A program made the translations under genes and the position numbers. From positions 124,001 through 188,000 of the forward strand of contig JAKSZP010009285.1 in assembly GCA_022478985.1 (NCBI GenBank): 64,000 bases of DNA, written 5' to 3'. Under the pieces are notes generated by a model. It was not told the origin of the DNA. It did no database searches and worked only from the letters and a program-made list of their open reading frames with translations. Numbering within the stretch: position 1 is the stretch's first letter; the number at the start of each line of letters is the position of its first letter. This stretch comes from Massospora cicadina. Lineage: Eukaryota; Entomophthoromycota; Entomophthoromycetes; Entomophthorales; Entomophthoraceae. Positions 1-11,068 of this stretch are shown in pieces.

Positions 1-330
1 GGTTCATTAAAAGATCATGTTTCCTCTCTGTCTCACTGTTATCCAAGTGAAGGACTGATAGCTGAGTCAACCCATCAACATTAAATTGATGGGTTTCAGC
101 ATGGTGTTCAATCTTCATGTCATAAGGCTGGAGCTTTAAAGCCCAGCGAGCTAGCCGACCAGTAGGATCCTTCATATTCTGCAACCACTTTAGAGATGCG
201 TGGTCAGTAACTACAGTGAAGGTAATTCCATATAGGAAAGGATGGTAGTGATTTTAGCCAACAAGAACAGAAAGGCGCTCCTTTTCCGTGACACTGTAGA
301 TTCGTTCAGTCTTTGATATCATCTTACTAA
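1..330 (-). pseudogene. G1 RNase H domain fragment
   Basis: Translation of the minus strand gives VVTDHASLKWLQN followed by GRLARWALKLQPYD, the C-terminal half of a Ty3/Gypsy RNase H domain (catalytic Asp in TDH). It lies directly after the reverse transcriptase on the same strand. Matching blocks occur in G2 near 21430-21540 and in G3 near 37650-37800. In-frame stops follow, so the fragment is inactive as it stands. Confidence 0.75.
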
Positions 331-615
331 AGTAGGAGTTAGGATGATCTACACAGTTTTCATCCAAATGGGCTAAGATGGCCCAAGGCATAGTCCGAAG
401 CATCAGTAATTAAGATGAAGGGCTTATTATAATCTGGGTGCTGTAGAATAGGGCGTTGTTGCAGCAGTTGCTTCAGCGTCTCAAAAGCAGCCTTCTGTTC
501 TACACCCCACTGAAAAGGAGTGTTCTTGGCCATAGGCGGATAAGGGGCTCACTGAGTTGAGCGAACATAGGGATGAACTGATGGCAATACCCCATCATCC
601 TCTAAAAATACCTGA

Positions 616-1315
616 CTATCTCGTAGATTTTAGGGGCCAGCATCTTGGATATGGCTTCGACCTTGTCCTGCATGGGTTTATTCCTTCTTGGGAAATGGAT
701 TGACCAAGGCAATCGAGTTTCCATTGGAAGAAGGTACACTTTAAGGGCTTTAACTTTATATTAGACTGACGTAACAGTTGAAACGCCTCCTTAAAATGAT
801 CAAGAAATTCATAAAAGGTTTTTAAGAACACTGTGAGGTCATCAAGATATACAATGACATAAGTCAAATTGAGGTCATGTAAAATGTGATCTATCGAATG
901 CTGGAAAGAGGCAGGTGCATTGCACAACCCTTGAGGTAATCGTGTGGGTTTGAAGAGGCCTTCACTACATATAAGAGCGCATTCTTCCTGGACTTGATGA
1001 GAAGGGTCCATTTGCCAACAGCCGCTAGCTAAGCCCATGGCAGAATAGAAATTAGAGCCCGAGAGTTGGGCCAAGGCGTCATCAATATGAGTAAGAGTAG
1101 CTATCCTTTTTTGTGAGGCTATTTGACCTGCGGTAATCAATAACTATCTGATGTCCTCCCTTCTTTTTTATTAGCAAGAGAGGTGAAGACCAGGGGCTTT
1201 GTGAAGGAACTAAAAACCCCGCATTGAGTAAATGCTGAAGTTCTGTTCTCATTTTCTGTTCTTCCACTTTTGATTTGTGATAAGGTTTTGACCAGATGGG
1301 ATGGGCATCACCCAC
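616..1315 (-). pseudogene. G1 reverse transcriptase domain, broken
   Basis: Two overlapping minus-strand frames make one Ty3 reverse transcriptase. The 1082-1315 piece holds the N-terminal block (FLVPSQSPWSSPLLLIKKK, then VIDYRR). The 616-1140 piece continues with the fingers/palm (THIDDALAQLSGSNFYSAM, RLPQGLCNAPASFQ) and the catalytic YLDD box near position 845. A frameshift around 1082-1140 separates them. YLDD is intact but the chain is not continuous. Confidence 0.85.
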
Positions 1316-2100
1316 ATCAATGGAGTGGCACTAACCCTTCATGTGGCCATAGTTGGTATCAGATTTGGAAAATATGTCACTATAATCATCAAGGAGAGTA
1401 TGAACAGTTTCAGCTCATCTGGGGTCAGCTCGTCTGAGATATGGACGCTGGGTAAGGTACGTACCAGGTTATCCGTTGGCAGGCCCATATCCATCATATT
1501 TATAATGGAGTGAATTTGTTCAATGTCCTCCACAGGGACTAACAAGCCTCTGCCAATCTCCTAGTGTTTTTTTACAACTATATTATTATAGGTGAGGTTC
1601 CTTAATAGCAAAGTAATGGGCCTTTGATAAGCAGGGTCAAGAATTCTAGGCAATATCTGAGGCTCCAAGGGACTGACATTCTCAATACTAACGAGGTGCA
1701 ACAAACAGTGGCATGGGATTTGGAGCGTGAATTTTGTGTCAACCACTCGTTGTTCACCAGCTTGATCACGACTTCATCTGCAGCATAAAAAGGGATACCT
1801 TCCTTAGCGTCCAAGGAAACAGGCAATTTTTAGGTGTGACGTTCAGAAGTATTCTAAGACAAAGGCATTGCTTCGTAGGGGTATTCAAACAGGCAAGGTA
1901 TTCATGCTTACTGGATTCTATATTAGATAAAACTAACGGGACTTCATAGTTGAGTAATGAGAGGTAATCTTGCTTCAGGTTGCTTATTCCCTCATACTAA
2001 ATCATAAACTGAGTGCCAATGAGCATATCATATGCGTTGTTATCAAAAGCCACAGAAGGGGCTGATAAAAAAGCTTCCCTACTCAAATGGGAAGGGAAGA

Positions 2101-2370
2101 TTAGGCCCCAATAGCCCGGGTATTGTTGGGGCTAGCAGTTCCAAACTCTTGTGTGTACTTCAAGTCAGGCGCTAACTTGATCTTCTTGATAAGCTTAGTG
2201 GATATCACGTTGACTGGGGAGCCAGTGTCCAAGCTGGCCAAGATACGGACCTTTTGAATGACTACTTCAACCTTTGTGAAGGTCCCTCCAAAGTTAGGTG
2301 ACAAAGATAAAGCCTCCATGAGCCATAATGTGGAGGTGAGTTTTATAGCAGTCTCAGGGTAGTTATTCAT
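2101..2370 (-). pseudogene. G1 aspartic protease domain
   Basis: This 89-codon minus-strand frame contains ILASLDTGSPVNVISTKLIK. The DTGS box is the catalytic signature of retropepsins, which act as dimers to cut the Gag-Pol polyprotein. Its position between gag and reverse transcriptase is as expected for Ty3/Gypsy. G2, G3 and G4 have the counterpart as VDSGVP, VDSGAP and VNSGAP. Here the motif is intact, but the frame is closed on both sides by stops. Confidence 0.8.
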
Positions 2371-2403
2371 GATGGTTCATAAGGGGTGAACACGCTGAAG
2401 GGA

Positions 2404-2718
2404 TTAAATCAGTCCAGATAAAAATTGATCACCATCTCTGGCAGTGTCAATCACTTGTGGAAAACCTAGGATTTGACAGAGGTACGTTTCCTCAGGGATT
2501 GTGGTCTCATCTACTCCTCCAGAATTCAGATGATCTGTACCTCTACCTCTGCGGGGGCTCCAAGTATGTAGTAACCAAACTATAATAACCCCCTCAGATT
2601 TATCCCCAAAGGTATTCTCAACAACTGGCAAGGCCACGATGGAGGTAGTAGAGATGGCCATAGGAGATTGAATAGCCTTAGGGAACGCCTTTACTAGCTT
2701 AGTTGGAGGAGTATGCAA
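2404..2718 (-). pseudogene. G1 gag-protease linker region, unrecognised
   Basis: A 104-codon minus-strand frame between the gag ORF and the protease. Its position suggests the C-terminal part of Gag or the linker before protease. I find no zinc knuckle and recognise no domain. It might be a chance frame inside decayed gag. Confidence 0.3.
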
Positions 2719-3050
2719 AGCAGCTTTAGTGAGCTGGTGCAGAGGATGGTGTTATTACCTTACATGATTTTGATTCATAAGAAAGAGTGGTAACCGTTTT
2801 AGGTTGCACAGAGGGAGCAGGACTCTACTGATCAACTAGTGGTAACTCCTCAATAGTGAGAGCTGGAGGAATCACCTCATCTTCCTTATTTTTTTCACAT
2901 AGATGGAAATTGGCAACTTCCATTAACGCCACCTTTAGATCACAGATATTTTGGAAATGTCAAACCATTGAGATAATATGCCTAGCTAGAGAGGGCTGAG
3001 AAGCTAACTCAGTTAACAGGGCAGCGATAGCATCATCTAGGGTGAGCATG

Positions 3051-3494
3051 TTAGAGGTTGTTAACCTTTGCGCAGTGAGGTAAAACTTTTACAGCAAAGG
3101 CAAGAAGTGGTTCATCCTCATACATACTAAGGCACATTAAGGCCTGTTTTTCCATGAGTAGACTCTGCTTAGATTCATATTCAGCCACAAGAGCCTTCTT
3201 CACCTCTACCCAAGTGAGCGAAGGGTTCAGGTAAGGAACTATCATCTCTTGTGCTAGGCGGTTTAGACAGGGAAGGATGTGCTGAACATTTTGTATATCA
3301 GTTGAACCACACATGGAAGCTTCATAAACATACAGGAAAGTATGGTTGTTTTCTTCAGTAGGAGTGACTTTTTCCTTAAGGGGGAGATTGTAAGGGCGCT
3401 GCTCAAGCTCCTTAAGACGGGATAAGGAACTGGCGAGTTGCTCCTTTAGTTCAATGATTCTGGTAATACAGAGATTCCCTGTAGTGAGCACCAT
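3051..3494 (-). CDS. G1 Gag N-terminal ORF, 147 aa
   Basis: An uninterrupted frame whose ATG (3494-3492) overlaps the primer-binding site: the protein opens MVLTTG, which is the translation of the first bases of that site. After it comes a Leu/Lys/Glu-rich stretch of probable coiled coil (ELKEQLASSLSRLKELEQR). A region follows with LTWVEVKKALVAEY, which resembles the retrotransposon gag core. The ORF stops at 3051, short of any zinc knuckle, so Gag is probably truncated. The start was chosen because it is the first ATG after the LTR. Confidence 0.65.
   Translation of the reverse strand: MVLTTGNLCITRIIELKEQLASSLSRLKELEQRPYNLPLKEKVTPTEENNHTFLYVYEASMCGSTDIQNVQHILPCLNRLAQEMIVPYLNPSLTWVEVKKALVAEYESKQSLLMEKQALMCLSMYEDEPLLAFAVKVLPHCAKVNNL
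3477..3493 (-). promoter_or_regulatory. G1 tRNA primer-binding site
   Basis: Minus strand TGGTGCTCACTACAGGG begins 3 nt after the CA end of the LTR. The leading TGG pairs with the CCA end of a tRNA. The same 17 bases sit at the same place in G2 and G3. I could not assign the tRNA. Confidence 0.75.
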
Positions 3495-3496
3495 TT

Positions 3497-3934
3497 TGTG
3501 GGAAACCAGCTACTTTTTCTTGCTGGTGCATTCCTCCAGCTGGTTTCCAAAAATATTTTTTAATAAAAAAAGTTTAAATAAGGTGCGCTGATAAAAAATA
3601 GGATATTTTTGATTTTTATTACCCACACATAATAAAGGGTAAAATGATCCCCCTCAACATCTGACTATCTAATTTAAAGTAATTTCAAGGGTTGAGAGGG
3701 GATTCAGGAATATGTTTAGAATAACATATGCAAGTCTAAATTAGGAAATATGCAGTAATAACATATCATAACTTGGGAACTTGCTTTGGGACAGCAGAAC
3801 GAAGGAAGAAAAATTCTGATTGGCCCAAATGTACCCATGGGGTAATGTTTTTATAAATTTAAGCCAATCAACACCTGAGAAATTTATTGCACCTTGGGGG
3901 AACCCACCAAGCCTATAAAAGGGAGGTCCCCACA
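3497..3934 (-). repeat. G1 5' LTR (outer boundary tentative)
   Basis: Read on the plus strand, the segment starts TGTGGGAAACC next to the primer-binding site and could end at GGTCCCCACA (3934). That gives matching TGTGGG / CCCACA termini and a 438-bp LTR. The inner end is well placed by the primer-binding site. The outer end is a guess because no second LTR copy is in the window. The inner end also carries a hairpin: GGAAACCAGCT (3501-3511) is the inverse of AGCTGGTTTCC (3538-3548). Confidence 0.4.
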
Positions 3935-5199
3935 CAGGTGCGTTAAAGGACTTTGCTGGGGTCAGGGGAGTGCCTTCCAATGATTCCCCCGAGGTTCATG
4001 GTGAGGCCAGAGTGATTCAACCAGTCAAATTTTACTACTAGTGCCCATACAGGTTTTGAACTTGTGTTTCCCCAATTAACAGGGTTCCATCAAGAATTGG
4101 CCAGGGACCTTTGGCTGATTTCTTTGACTTTCTTATTTTTAATAATAATAGACAAACTCTTAATATCATCAGAAAATTGCAAATGGCTGACATTTACTTT
4201 TTTTGGTGTAAATTGACCTACAGCATATTTGTTTTAGGCTGCAAAGGTAAATGTCCGACACAAATGACACTTTACTTATTCAATATTTACAGTAGTTACT
4301 CGTTGTTCTACTCTCAAAAACAACTAACATTCTTCCTCCTTCAGTAGTCTCATCTCATTTATAACTCAGTGACCTAAAACGATACCATTTCCTTGGCTTA
4401 GCTATTAAGTTCCGCCATATCTCATTGGTTCTAGCAGAGTATGGTATTCTCAATTCTCTATCACCTTAGTTCAAAGCAATCTCACTCAAGATTCGTTTAA
4501 TGTCAACATCATCTTAACGCCCTATTTGGAGGCAATCTAATAATGACCTTTTCACTCAAAATCGCCTCGACTCAAGGCGCTTGAATTATTGTAACTAGTA
4601 TCATGGTTGGCGGATTCTCTCCAATCCGCCATAGCTATTTCAGGCTTATCATCCAGTCATATCAGAAACTCACCAAATAGTTATCATATGGAATGATAAT
4701 TACCACATCCACTAGTGGGCCTTTTCCCCTAATGGATAAGCAGATAAATTTATAATCTGATCAGGCGGGATAATATGGTCATACTAAGAACCCAACATTT
4801 CCTTCGCTTTACTATATTATCCAGCATGAGGTAGAAACTTTTGAGATGGATATAACCTCAGGCCGTGGTCATATTTTGGCCATCATACTTCAATATGACT
4901 TCAGCAGAGTGCGATTTCTCTACACTCAATGCATCTCATGCCATGCTCATCAACGTGGCTCTTCCTCTTAGTTTCCTCCTCACTGCTACCTCTTCAGAGC
5001 GCAGTTCCCATAGCCCCATGCTGTTCCAAACTATCTTGGTTTTTCTTGATGATAATATGTTCTAGAAAGCCTGTATTACCCCAGGTTGGGCTTATATGAA
5101 CAGTATCATTTAGTTATTCATGGGTTCCCCAATTCCTTAGTCCCTGTTCTCCCACAGGCTGGACTCTCCAATTTTGATCGGAGCAGATATTCCTTAACT
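3935..5199 (-). mobile_element. Remnant of minus-oriented Ty3 element: antisense-gene leader region
   Basis: No intact gene. The plus-strand frame at 4865-5065 (LSFLLTATSSERSSHS, then FLDDNMF) matches by eye the leader between the 3' LTR and the antisense gene in G3 (34457-34580: FLFLLATASSES, THDDII). In G3 that leader lies inside a minus-oriented element, so this is probably the worn 3' end of a relative. Its other parts appear to be the pieces at 7141-7330 and 12531-13111. The first 500 bases (3935-4440) show nothing recognisable. Confidence 0.45.
5186..5199. repeat. TSD of half-LINE 1, left copy
   Basis: GATATTCCTTAACT here is repeated exactly at 7127-7140, directly flanking half-LINE 1. 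A 14-bp duplication with no shared sequence beyond it is the mark of target-primed insertion. Confidence 0.85.
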
Positions 5200-7126
5200 C
5201 AATTCTCTTTCCTCTTGGTGTAACTATATGATAAATATCTTACAGAAAAAGCAAATTTTAATCGCCTGCCATAGTTTTTCTCTGATGTCCTCAGATTCCC
5301 TGCCAGCTGCCCCAGTGCGGGGCAGCATCAAAACTCCCCCTGCCTTTTCTGTCTGAAAGTAAAACGCGCTCAGACCGGCTCACCCAGTCATAACAAACCC
5401 CTGGGACGATTTATCTCTAATAATGATCTTGACGCCCACTTCACTCATACCCAAGCGGTGCCTCATTGCCCTCTGGTGCTCCCCTGGAGCAACATGCTTT
5501 TTGGCCTTAGGGTCGATTATGAAAAAACTTTTTCCTTATCATGACCAAGCCATTATCAAATGGCTCAGGCGATATGTCCCACCGGTTTTATTGACTTCTG
5601 CTCATATAAGGGATATTTTAACTTGGGCTTTACATGTGAAGCTGATGCTGCCACTGTGGCAACTGTGCCCCTGGGTTTCCAGGGGTACCCTCTCCCCACA
5701 ACTTGGACCTAGCTCCCATCAGATACCACTTTGGTGTTTCAATTTGCTGGAATGCATACCCACCTCCCCCCTGCGGTGCTCAACCAGGAACTGATGGACA
5801 GTTTGGCAGCCTATGGCTCCAACCCCATTTTACAATTTGTGGTCCCAGATGGGGCCAAACGACTCTTTGGGCTTCAGGTGTATTCCAAAATCAGCCCTGA
5901 ATATAGCAAAATCGCCGTTTTTGTACCCCTTTACGCCATCGTTCCTTCTGCCCCTGACCATCTGTTCTGGGCCTGCGCCAAGGGCGGGCGGACGATCTGT
6001 ACATCCTGTTTTGAGTTGGACCATTTGAAACATATTTGCCCCTCCTTAGCTATTCCCCAATGGCTCTGATTTTTCGTCTGCTGACCTCCAAACTGCCGCC
6101 CACCCCACGCCAGTTCTGGTATGGGGTATGATCCTACCTCCCCATCCCCCAAATCCTGTTGCTGCAGCTGCACCTGCAGCCTCCAATAAGCCTCTTCCTC
6201 GCCCCAGTGCCACACATGATTCCTCCAATCAAGAACTGGCTTGGACACCAGTTTGATCCCATGATTACTATAACAAGTCACCAAACCTCAACCATACTTC
6301 AATTCCCCACTCTAATTCAACTGGAACCCATGGGAGTTATTGGCTATAATTGATGAACTAGGTGATCTCATTGAAGAAATTGCTCTGCAAATTGAGTAAT
6401 TTGTTAATACAGAATGTGACGCCAAATACCTCCATCATTTATATGCCCTACAGCCAAATGCTGAATCATTTTGCAGTGACCACCAGCTGGCAATCAAAGC
6501 AGCTGCCACACCAGATTGTTGTCTTCTCTGTAAAGCTGTCGCCAAATCAGTGGTGATGCTCACAGGAGGTAATCCCCCTCCTGTTATCCCCTTAACCCTC
6601 ACCCCAAAAAGTAAATTACAGTGAATCAATTGCACAAAAATGCCAACGACACTATCCAGAAATTGGTAACTGTAGCACGGAACCCTAAAGCTTAGATTAC
6701 TTGAATATATATTGCCATGTTTGTTAAACTCCCATACATCTGCATTAAAGACGAAAAAGCTTTAGCTGAATATATCAGCGCCATTTTCTTAGCTGGAAAT
6801 TTCCATAAAATATCAATAATTAGTGATATTGAACCACATGCTGCCAATGCACCGGCGTCCTTGCTAGCTTTCTTGACACATACCTTACTCTGGGATGAGC
6901 AAGCTTCTTCCAAAGATGAGCCCTCCAATCCACCCTCCCCTTCCGCCATGGCCAGATATGCGGTTTTCTGCTACCCACCTGGTTGGTTGTTTTTGTCTGG
7001 TGTGTTTCATTCAATCCGGCTCATTTTGGGCGTTTTGTTTGAATTAATTAGTTATGATGGTTTTTAGATTTAGTTATAGTTTTGGTAATGTCTGTCCCCT
7101 GGTCGGCTTACCTCAAATAAATATGA
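5200..7126 (+). mobile_element. Half-LINE 1: full-length ORF1-only LINE relative (1927 bp)
   Basis: The exact 14-bp duplication GATATTCCTTAACT sets both ends. The element has a short 5' leader, a single ORF1-like coding region and a 3' UTR. It ends in the LINE tail (GGTAATGTCTGTCCCCTGG, then CTTACCTCAAATAAAT). There is no endonuclease or reverse transcriptase between ORF and tail. Its size matches half-LINE 2 (1894 bp) and half-LINE 4 (1903 bp), so the ORF1-only form is the unit that moves and not an accidental deletion. Confidence 0.85.
5285..6960 (+). pseudogene. Half-LINE 1 ORF1-like protein, broken
   Basis: The start ATG at 5285 (MSSDSLPAAPVRGS) is placed by homology with the starts at 15805 and 46396. 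In order: a conserved block near 5510-5650 (KLFPYHDQAIIKW, frame-shifted), AGMHTHLPPAVLNQELMDSL at 5745-5805, and a CCHC zinc knuckle C-X2-C-X4-H-X4-C (CTSCFELDHLKHIC, 5998-6040). A C-terminal region without counterpart in LINE ORF1 ends DEPSNPPSPSAM near 6950. Several frameshifts break it, and the stop seen after the last Met in other copies is lost. Likely role: nucleic-acid binding in the retrotransposition particle, inferred from the knuckle. Confidence 0.75.
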
Positions 7127-7330
7127 GATATTCCTTAACTTTTTTTCAAGAAAACCTATTGGAAGATCCAGTTTCAACCTGGGCTGATCCTGTTAAACAA
7201 TATTATGGAGCACCACAAGATGCTTTTGATTGTGGCAAAATAAAGAAACAATTTTTTGTATGGTTTTTCTTTTTTAATTTTATATCTTTTCTCTATGTTT
7301 TTATCCTATGTATTTTATTTCTATTTTTAA
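7127..7330. other. Right TSD of half-LINE 1 and remnant flank
   Basis: 7127-7140 is the second copy of the 14-bp duplication. The next 190 bases are AT-rich (long T runs near 7250-7330) and hold no gene. They separate half-LINE 1 from the 3' end of LINE-C and probably belong to the old Ty3 remnant into which both inserted. Confidence 0.5.
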
Positions 7331-7477
7331 TAATTTTAAATTTATTTGAGGAAAGCTGACCATGAGATGAACAATCCTAATATGTAAACTAAAAAAACTA
7401 ATATAAGCAAGAGGCACCTCAGAGAAGCTAAGAATGTCTCATGTTGCCAGTGGGAACGCCAAATAAAGGAAGGGGTA

Positions 7478-10400
7478 GTGTGAGTAAAGGCTAGTGAAAC
7501 TATTGACACGTGTGAAGGAAAGGGCCTAAAGTGATATCCCAAACCAGAAATTAGGATGAGACCAACTGTCATTGATGGGTTGGTAGATATCCAAACAACC
7601 ATGCTTGAAAGCGGTCCATGAGGTGTGACTGGCTTGGTGTACAGCTTCCTGAAGGGTAGGAGTAGAGCCTGAAATGGCATCCAAGACAATCGTGTGGATA
7701 GCCCACATTGCTTTGCTACCACTTAGGCTCAAGGGATGGTTGTATTGGGGAATTCAAGGACAAGGTGAAGATATCCTTTGATAGGCTGAAGGGTGTGTTT
7801 GCTCCTGGCAAAAGAGACGGTGAACCTCACGCCAGATCACTTTTGATGGAGTGCACTCTTCCCGGCGGTATCCAAAGTCCCATATTGGTCACACACAACT
7901 CATGAGGAGTGTGATGCTTTGGATCACTCAGCAGTACAGTATACCGTTTCAAGCAGCGCCACACATGGGAACATACTTGTGGTTGAAGAAGAGGGTTATG
8001 GGGTGTATTTTCAGATGTCTTTCTGGGTTTATAGGGAGTATGGAATGTACAACATGTGCAGATATTCCACTCTGGCCGTGGTAGGGGACTTCCTGGGTAC
8101 TAAATTGTTCAGAATGGCTTTTTAATGGATTTCCTGTGTGAAGTGGGGAGTAGGGAGACCCCTCTGTGCGGTGTGTCCACTGATGCAAATTCTCCATTCA
8201 GAGCTCATATGGAGAGGAAAATTTTTTTGAAGTGGGTTGATGTACCATGTGGGCCTGCAGCAGAGGGATGTGAGGCAAGATATTTTAACAGAGAATGGAG
8301 GTGGGTAAGATTGCTGAGGCCCAGGGCGCAGGAGAAATTGGAGCGGGCTGCACATGACAAGTGTTGGGTGTGGAGTGGGGGGTTGGTGACTGCAGTAATC
8401 TAGGTGCCAAGTATCTTGGCCGCTTGGGCCTCTAAGTTGAGAAGGCCCATACCACCACAATAGCGAGGGTTAAATAAGACATTATGCGCACTGGTGGTGG
8501 GTGGCCTAATTAAAGCCACCCTTGCAGGAGGGCATATAAAGATGTGTAGAAGGAAGGGGAAAAGGCGATAGCATGGGCCACAAACCAAACCTTAGATAGG
8601 ATCATAGAGTTGGCCAGCACAAATCTGCCTTTGAGGGAAGTTTGGTGGGATCTGAGGGAAGCTATGCGTTTAGTGACATTGTCCAGGATATGGTGCTTTA
8701 TCACCATTGTGGCATACCCTCCCACCTCCAGACACACCCCCTAATGGCGTACTGGACCAGCAGTGGGTCTTGGCATGAAAGGGAGAACAAGTGAGGAGGT
8801 TTGGAGTGAGTGGGGCAAGCGAACCTGTGAGTAAGCTGCTGAAGTAGGGAGGAAATTGGGTGCTGGTGACCAGCGTGCTTGGAAACGCTCAAGGAGAATG
8901 AATTCAGTTGTTGGGGCGTTAGGTGCAGTGTTACTTACCCTAGATTAAACCTGAATAGTATCCTCCAGCGCGCAAGCATCTTGGTTGTTAGACACCCCAA
9001 CCACACAATCAGCAGCAAATGCCAATATCAATACCGGTGCTTGGCCTTGCACATGGACACCAGTAAGCCGGGCATTCACATTGCGTAAAAGTGATTCAAG
9101 GCTGAAGTTATATGAGTGGGCTCAAAGGGTCCCCTTGTTGGAGGCCCCTATAAGAGTGAAAGACATCAGTTAGGAAGCCAGGGCCATGCACAGCCATTGT
9201 GGCAGATTCTGTAAGCAACATCACTCAAATTAATGAACCAATGGGGGAGGTGGAACTTGTGGAGGCAGGCTTTAAGGTAATCCCAGTTAACTCAATCATA
9301 AGCCTTCTGCTGGTCTAAAAAAGCAAGTTCTCCACTAGCCCTGAATTGGCAGACGTTGGATACAGTATGTATGTTGTCCCAAATAGACCGCTTGGGAATG
9401 AAACTGAATTTCTCGGAGGAAATGAGATCAGAGGCAAACTCTCCTAGGCGGTTGGCCATAAATTTTTGTAAACAATTAAGTATCTGTGTTAGTAAGTGAA
9501 ATGGGGCGCCAGTTGGCCAAGTCCAGCTTATCCCTTTCTTATAAAGCTTTATTGTTAAAAGCCTTCTGGCCCCCAGGAAGGAGGCGCGTTTCTAGCAAAC
9601 ACTAATTCATTGAGGCAAGCAGAAAAGAGGAGAAATAAATATAATATTCTTGTAGAACTTATATGGAATTCCATCTAGACCTGGGCATTTTTGTCAGTGC
9701 ACCAATAATGGTGACCAGAGTTATCCAGAGATATTAAATTCAATTCTGGATAATGGAGATGGTGCAGATATGTGCACTTACAGGAATTTCAGCAACTTCA
9801 GCTGGTTCAACTGGATCAGAGTAATACAATTTGGAGTGATAACATCGAACTTTGATTGCCACTTTGGGATTAATTTCTATGATGGCGTGGTCTGGCCGCC
9901 CTACCTGTGTGCAGGCCAAGCTCTGTCATGGTGTGAAGAACTTTTGGAAAAAGTAGGCGTAGCTTGTGTTGCTTGCTATTATATTTTTCACTTTGTACTG
10001 TACACAAACGCAATGTTTGTGTTGCCTTATGAGTGCGTTAAGGCTAGTGGACACCTCTGCCCACTTTTAACCCCAAGCCAGTCTGTAGCCTGCAGAAGGG
10101 ACATTAGACTCCACGTGGTCCACTTCTGCAAGAGTGCGTAAAATGACTGCTGAGGCAGCCTGAGAGCAACGAAATGAGATGTGGTATGCCTGGTGGATGG
10201 TGTTCACTTTGAAGTTTGACCAGGTTGAAAGTGGGTCCGCACAGAATGGTGTGGTGAACTCCAGTGCTGAGGTTTTGGTGTCCACCCATGAGGAAAACCT
10301 GGGCGATGTGATCAGCTGGGCAAAGTTTATACCACTTTGGTGCCTGTGCTTCTGGGTGCAACAAAGAGAAGGAAATTGACATCAACTTGTGGTTAGTGAA

Positions 10401-11068
10401 ATTGATTTTCTTCATCATAAAGTTTGCAACCTGAGACTGAAATTTCAAAAGGCAAGAATAAGGTCGATGTGGGAAATTGACCTCAGCTGACCATTGTGCA
10501 CATGGGGATGAGACATGTTGGGGAGCAGTGCATTTTTAGGTAGGGTATCAAACACTCCCAAAGTGGCTTTTAGAATGCAAAGTTCCACATGCCTATGTGG
10601 GGGCCTGGCGCCAAAAGCCAGCAGTCAATGGCCAGGTTGACCCAGAAGTTCATATCGCCTACCACAAACAAGTCAAGTGGAAATGTGAGGTAAGTAATGG
10701 CTGAGAAGAATTCTTAGTGAGCCCGCACAGATGTCAGGGCATAAATATTAGAAATAGCATGCAATTTGTCATCCCATGGAAAGGACTCAACAAGCAAATG
10801 GCCATTAAGTATGAATTTGTTGAAAAAAATTTAAAAATATAGGTTGAATGTATAAGCACCTCACAGTGCGATGACTAAAAGGAAAGAAAGGGGAGGAGCA
10901 TGGTTGCCCATGTTTCCTCAGCACCACATGGACAGTGGGTTTCCTGAATGGCCAGGATGCCACAGGTAAATTATCTTTTAAAAAATTCAGTTTCCTGGGC
11001 TGGGATGGCGAGGCCTTGAGTCCAGAGATGTTCAATGTCCCTATAGTTAAGGCTCCCCCCATTGCACC
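7478..11068 (-). pseudogene. LINE-C ORF2: endonuclease-reverse transcriptase, broken
   Basis: Minus-strand pieces in order: an APE-like endonuclease start (IGTLNISGLKASPSQ, near 11040), then a reverse transcriptase block FLDQQKAYD near 9315 with a stop just after it. The late region follows (RIASLRSHQTSLKGRFVLANS near 8640; AMWAIHTIVLDAISG near 7690). The same blocks occur in LINE-A and LINE-B in the same order. Many frameshifts and stops make it inactive. The end near 7478 is taken from alignment with the LINE-A and LINE-B stops. Confidence 0.75.

Larger units (their letters stand above)
1..3934 (-). mobile_element. G1: Ty3/Gypsy retrotransposon, 5' part, runs off left edge
   Basis: On the minus strand the order is LTR, primer-binding site, gag, aspartic protease, reverse transcriptase, RNase H, which is the Ty3/Gypsy order with integrase expected beyond the left edge. 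Gag is readable for 147 codons, but pol carries several stops and frameshifts. The LTR differs from those of G2, G3 and G4, so this is a separate family, although its primer-binding site is the same as in G2 and G3. Confidence 0.82.

Noticed and set aside
3912..3918. TATAAAA on the plus strand as a host promoter
   Set aside because: No gene follows on the plus strand, and it lies in the presumed G1 LTR on the opposite strand from that element.
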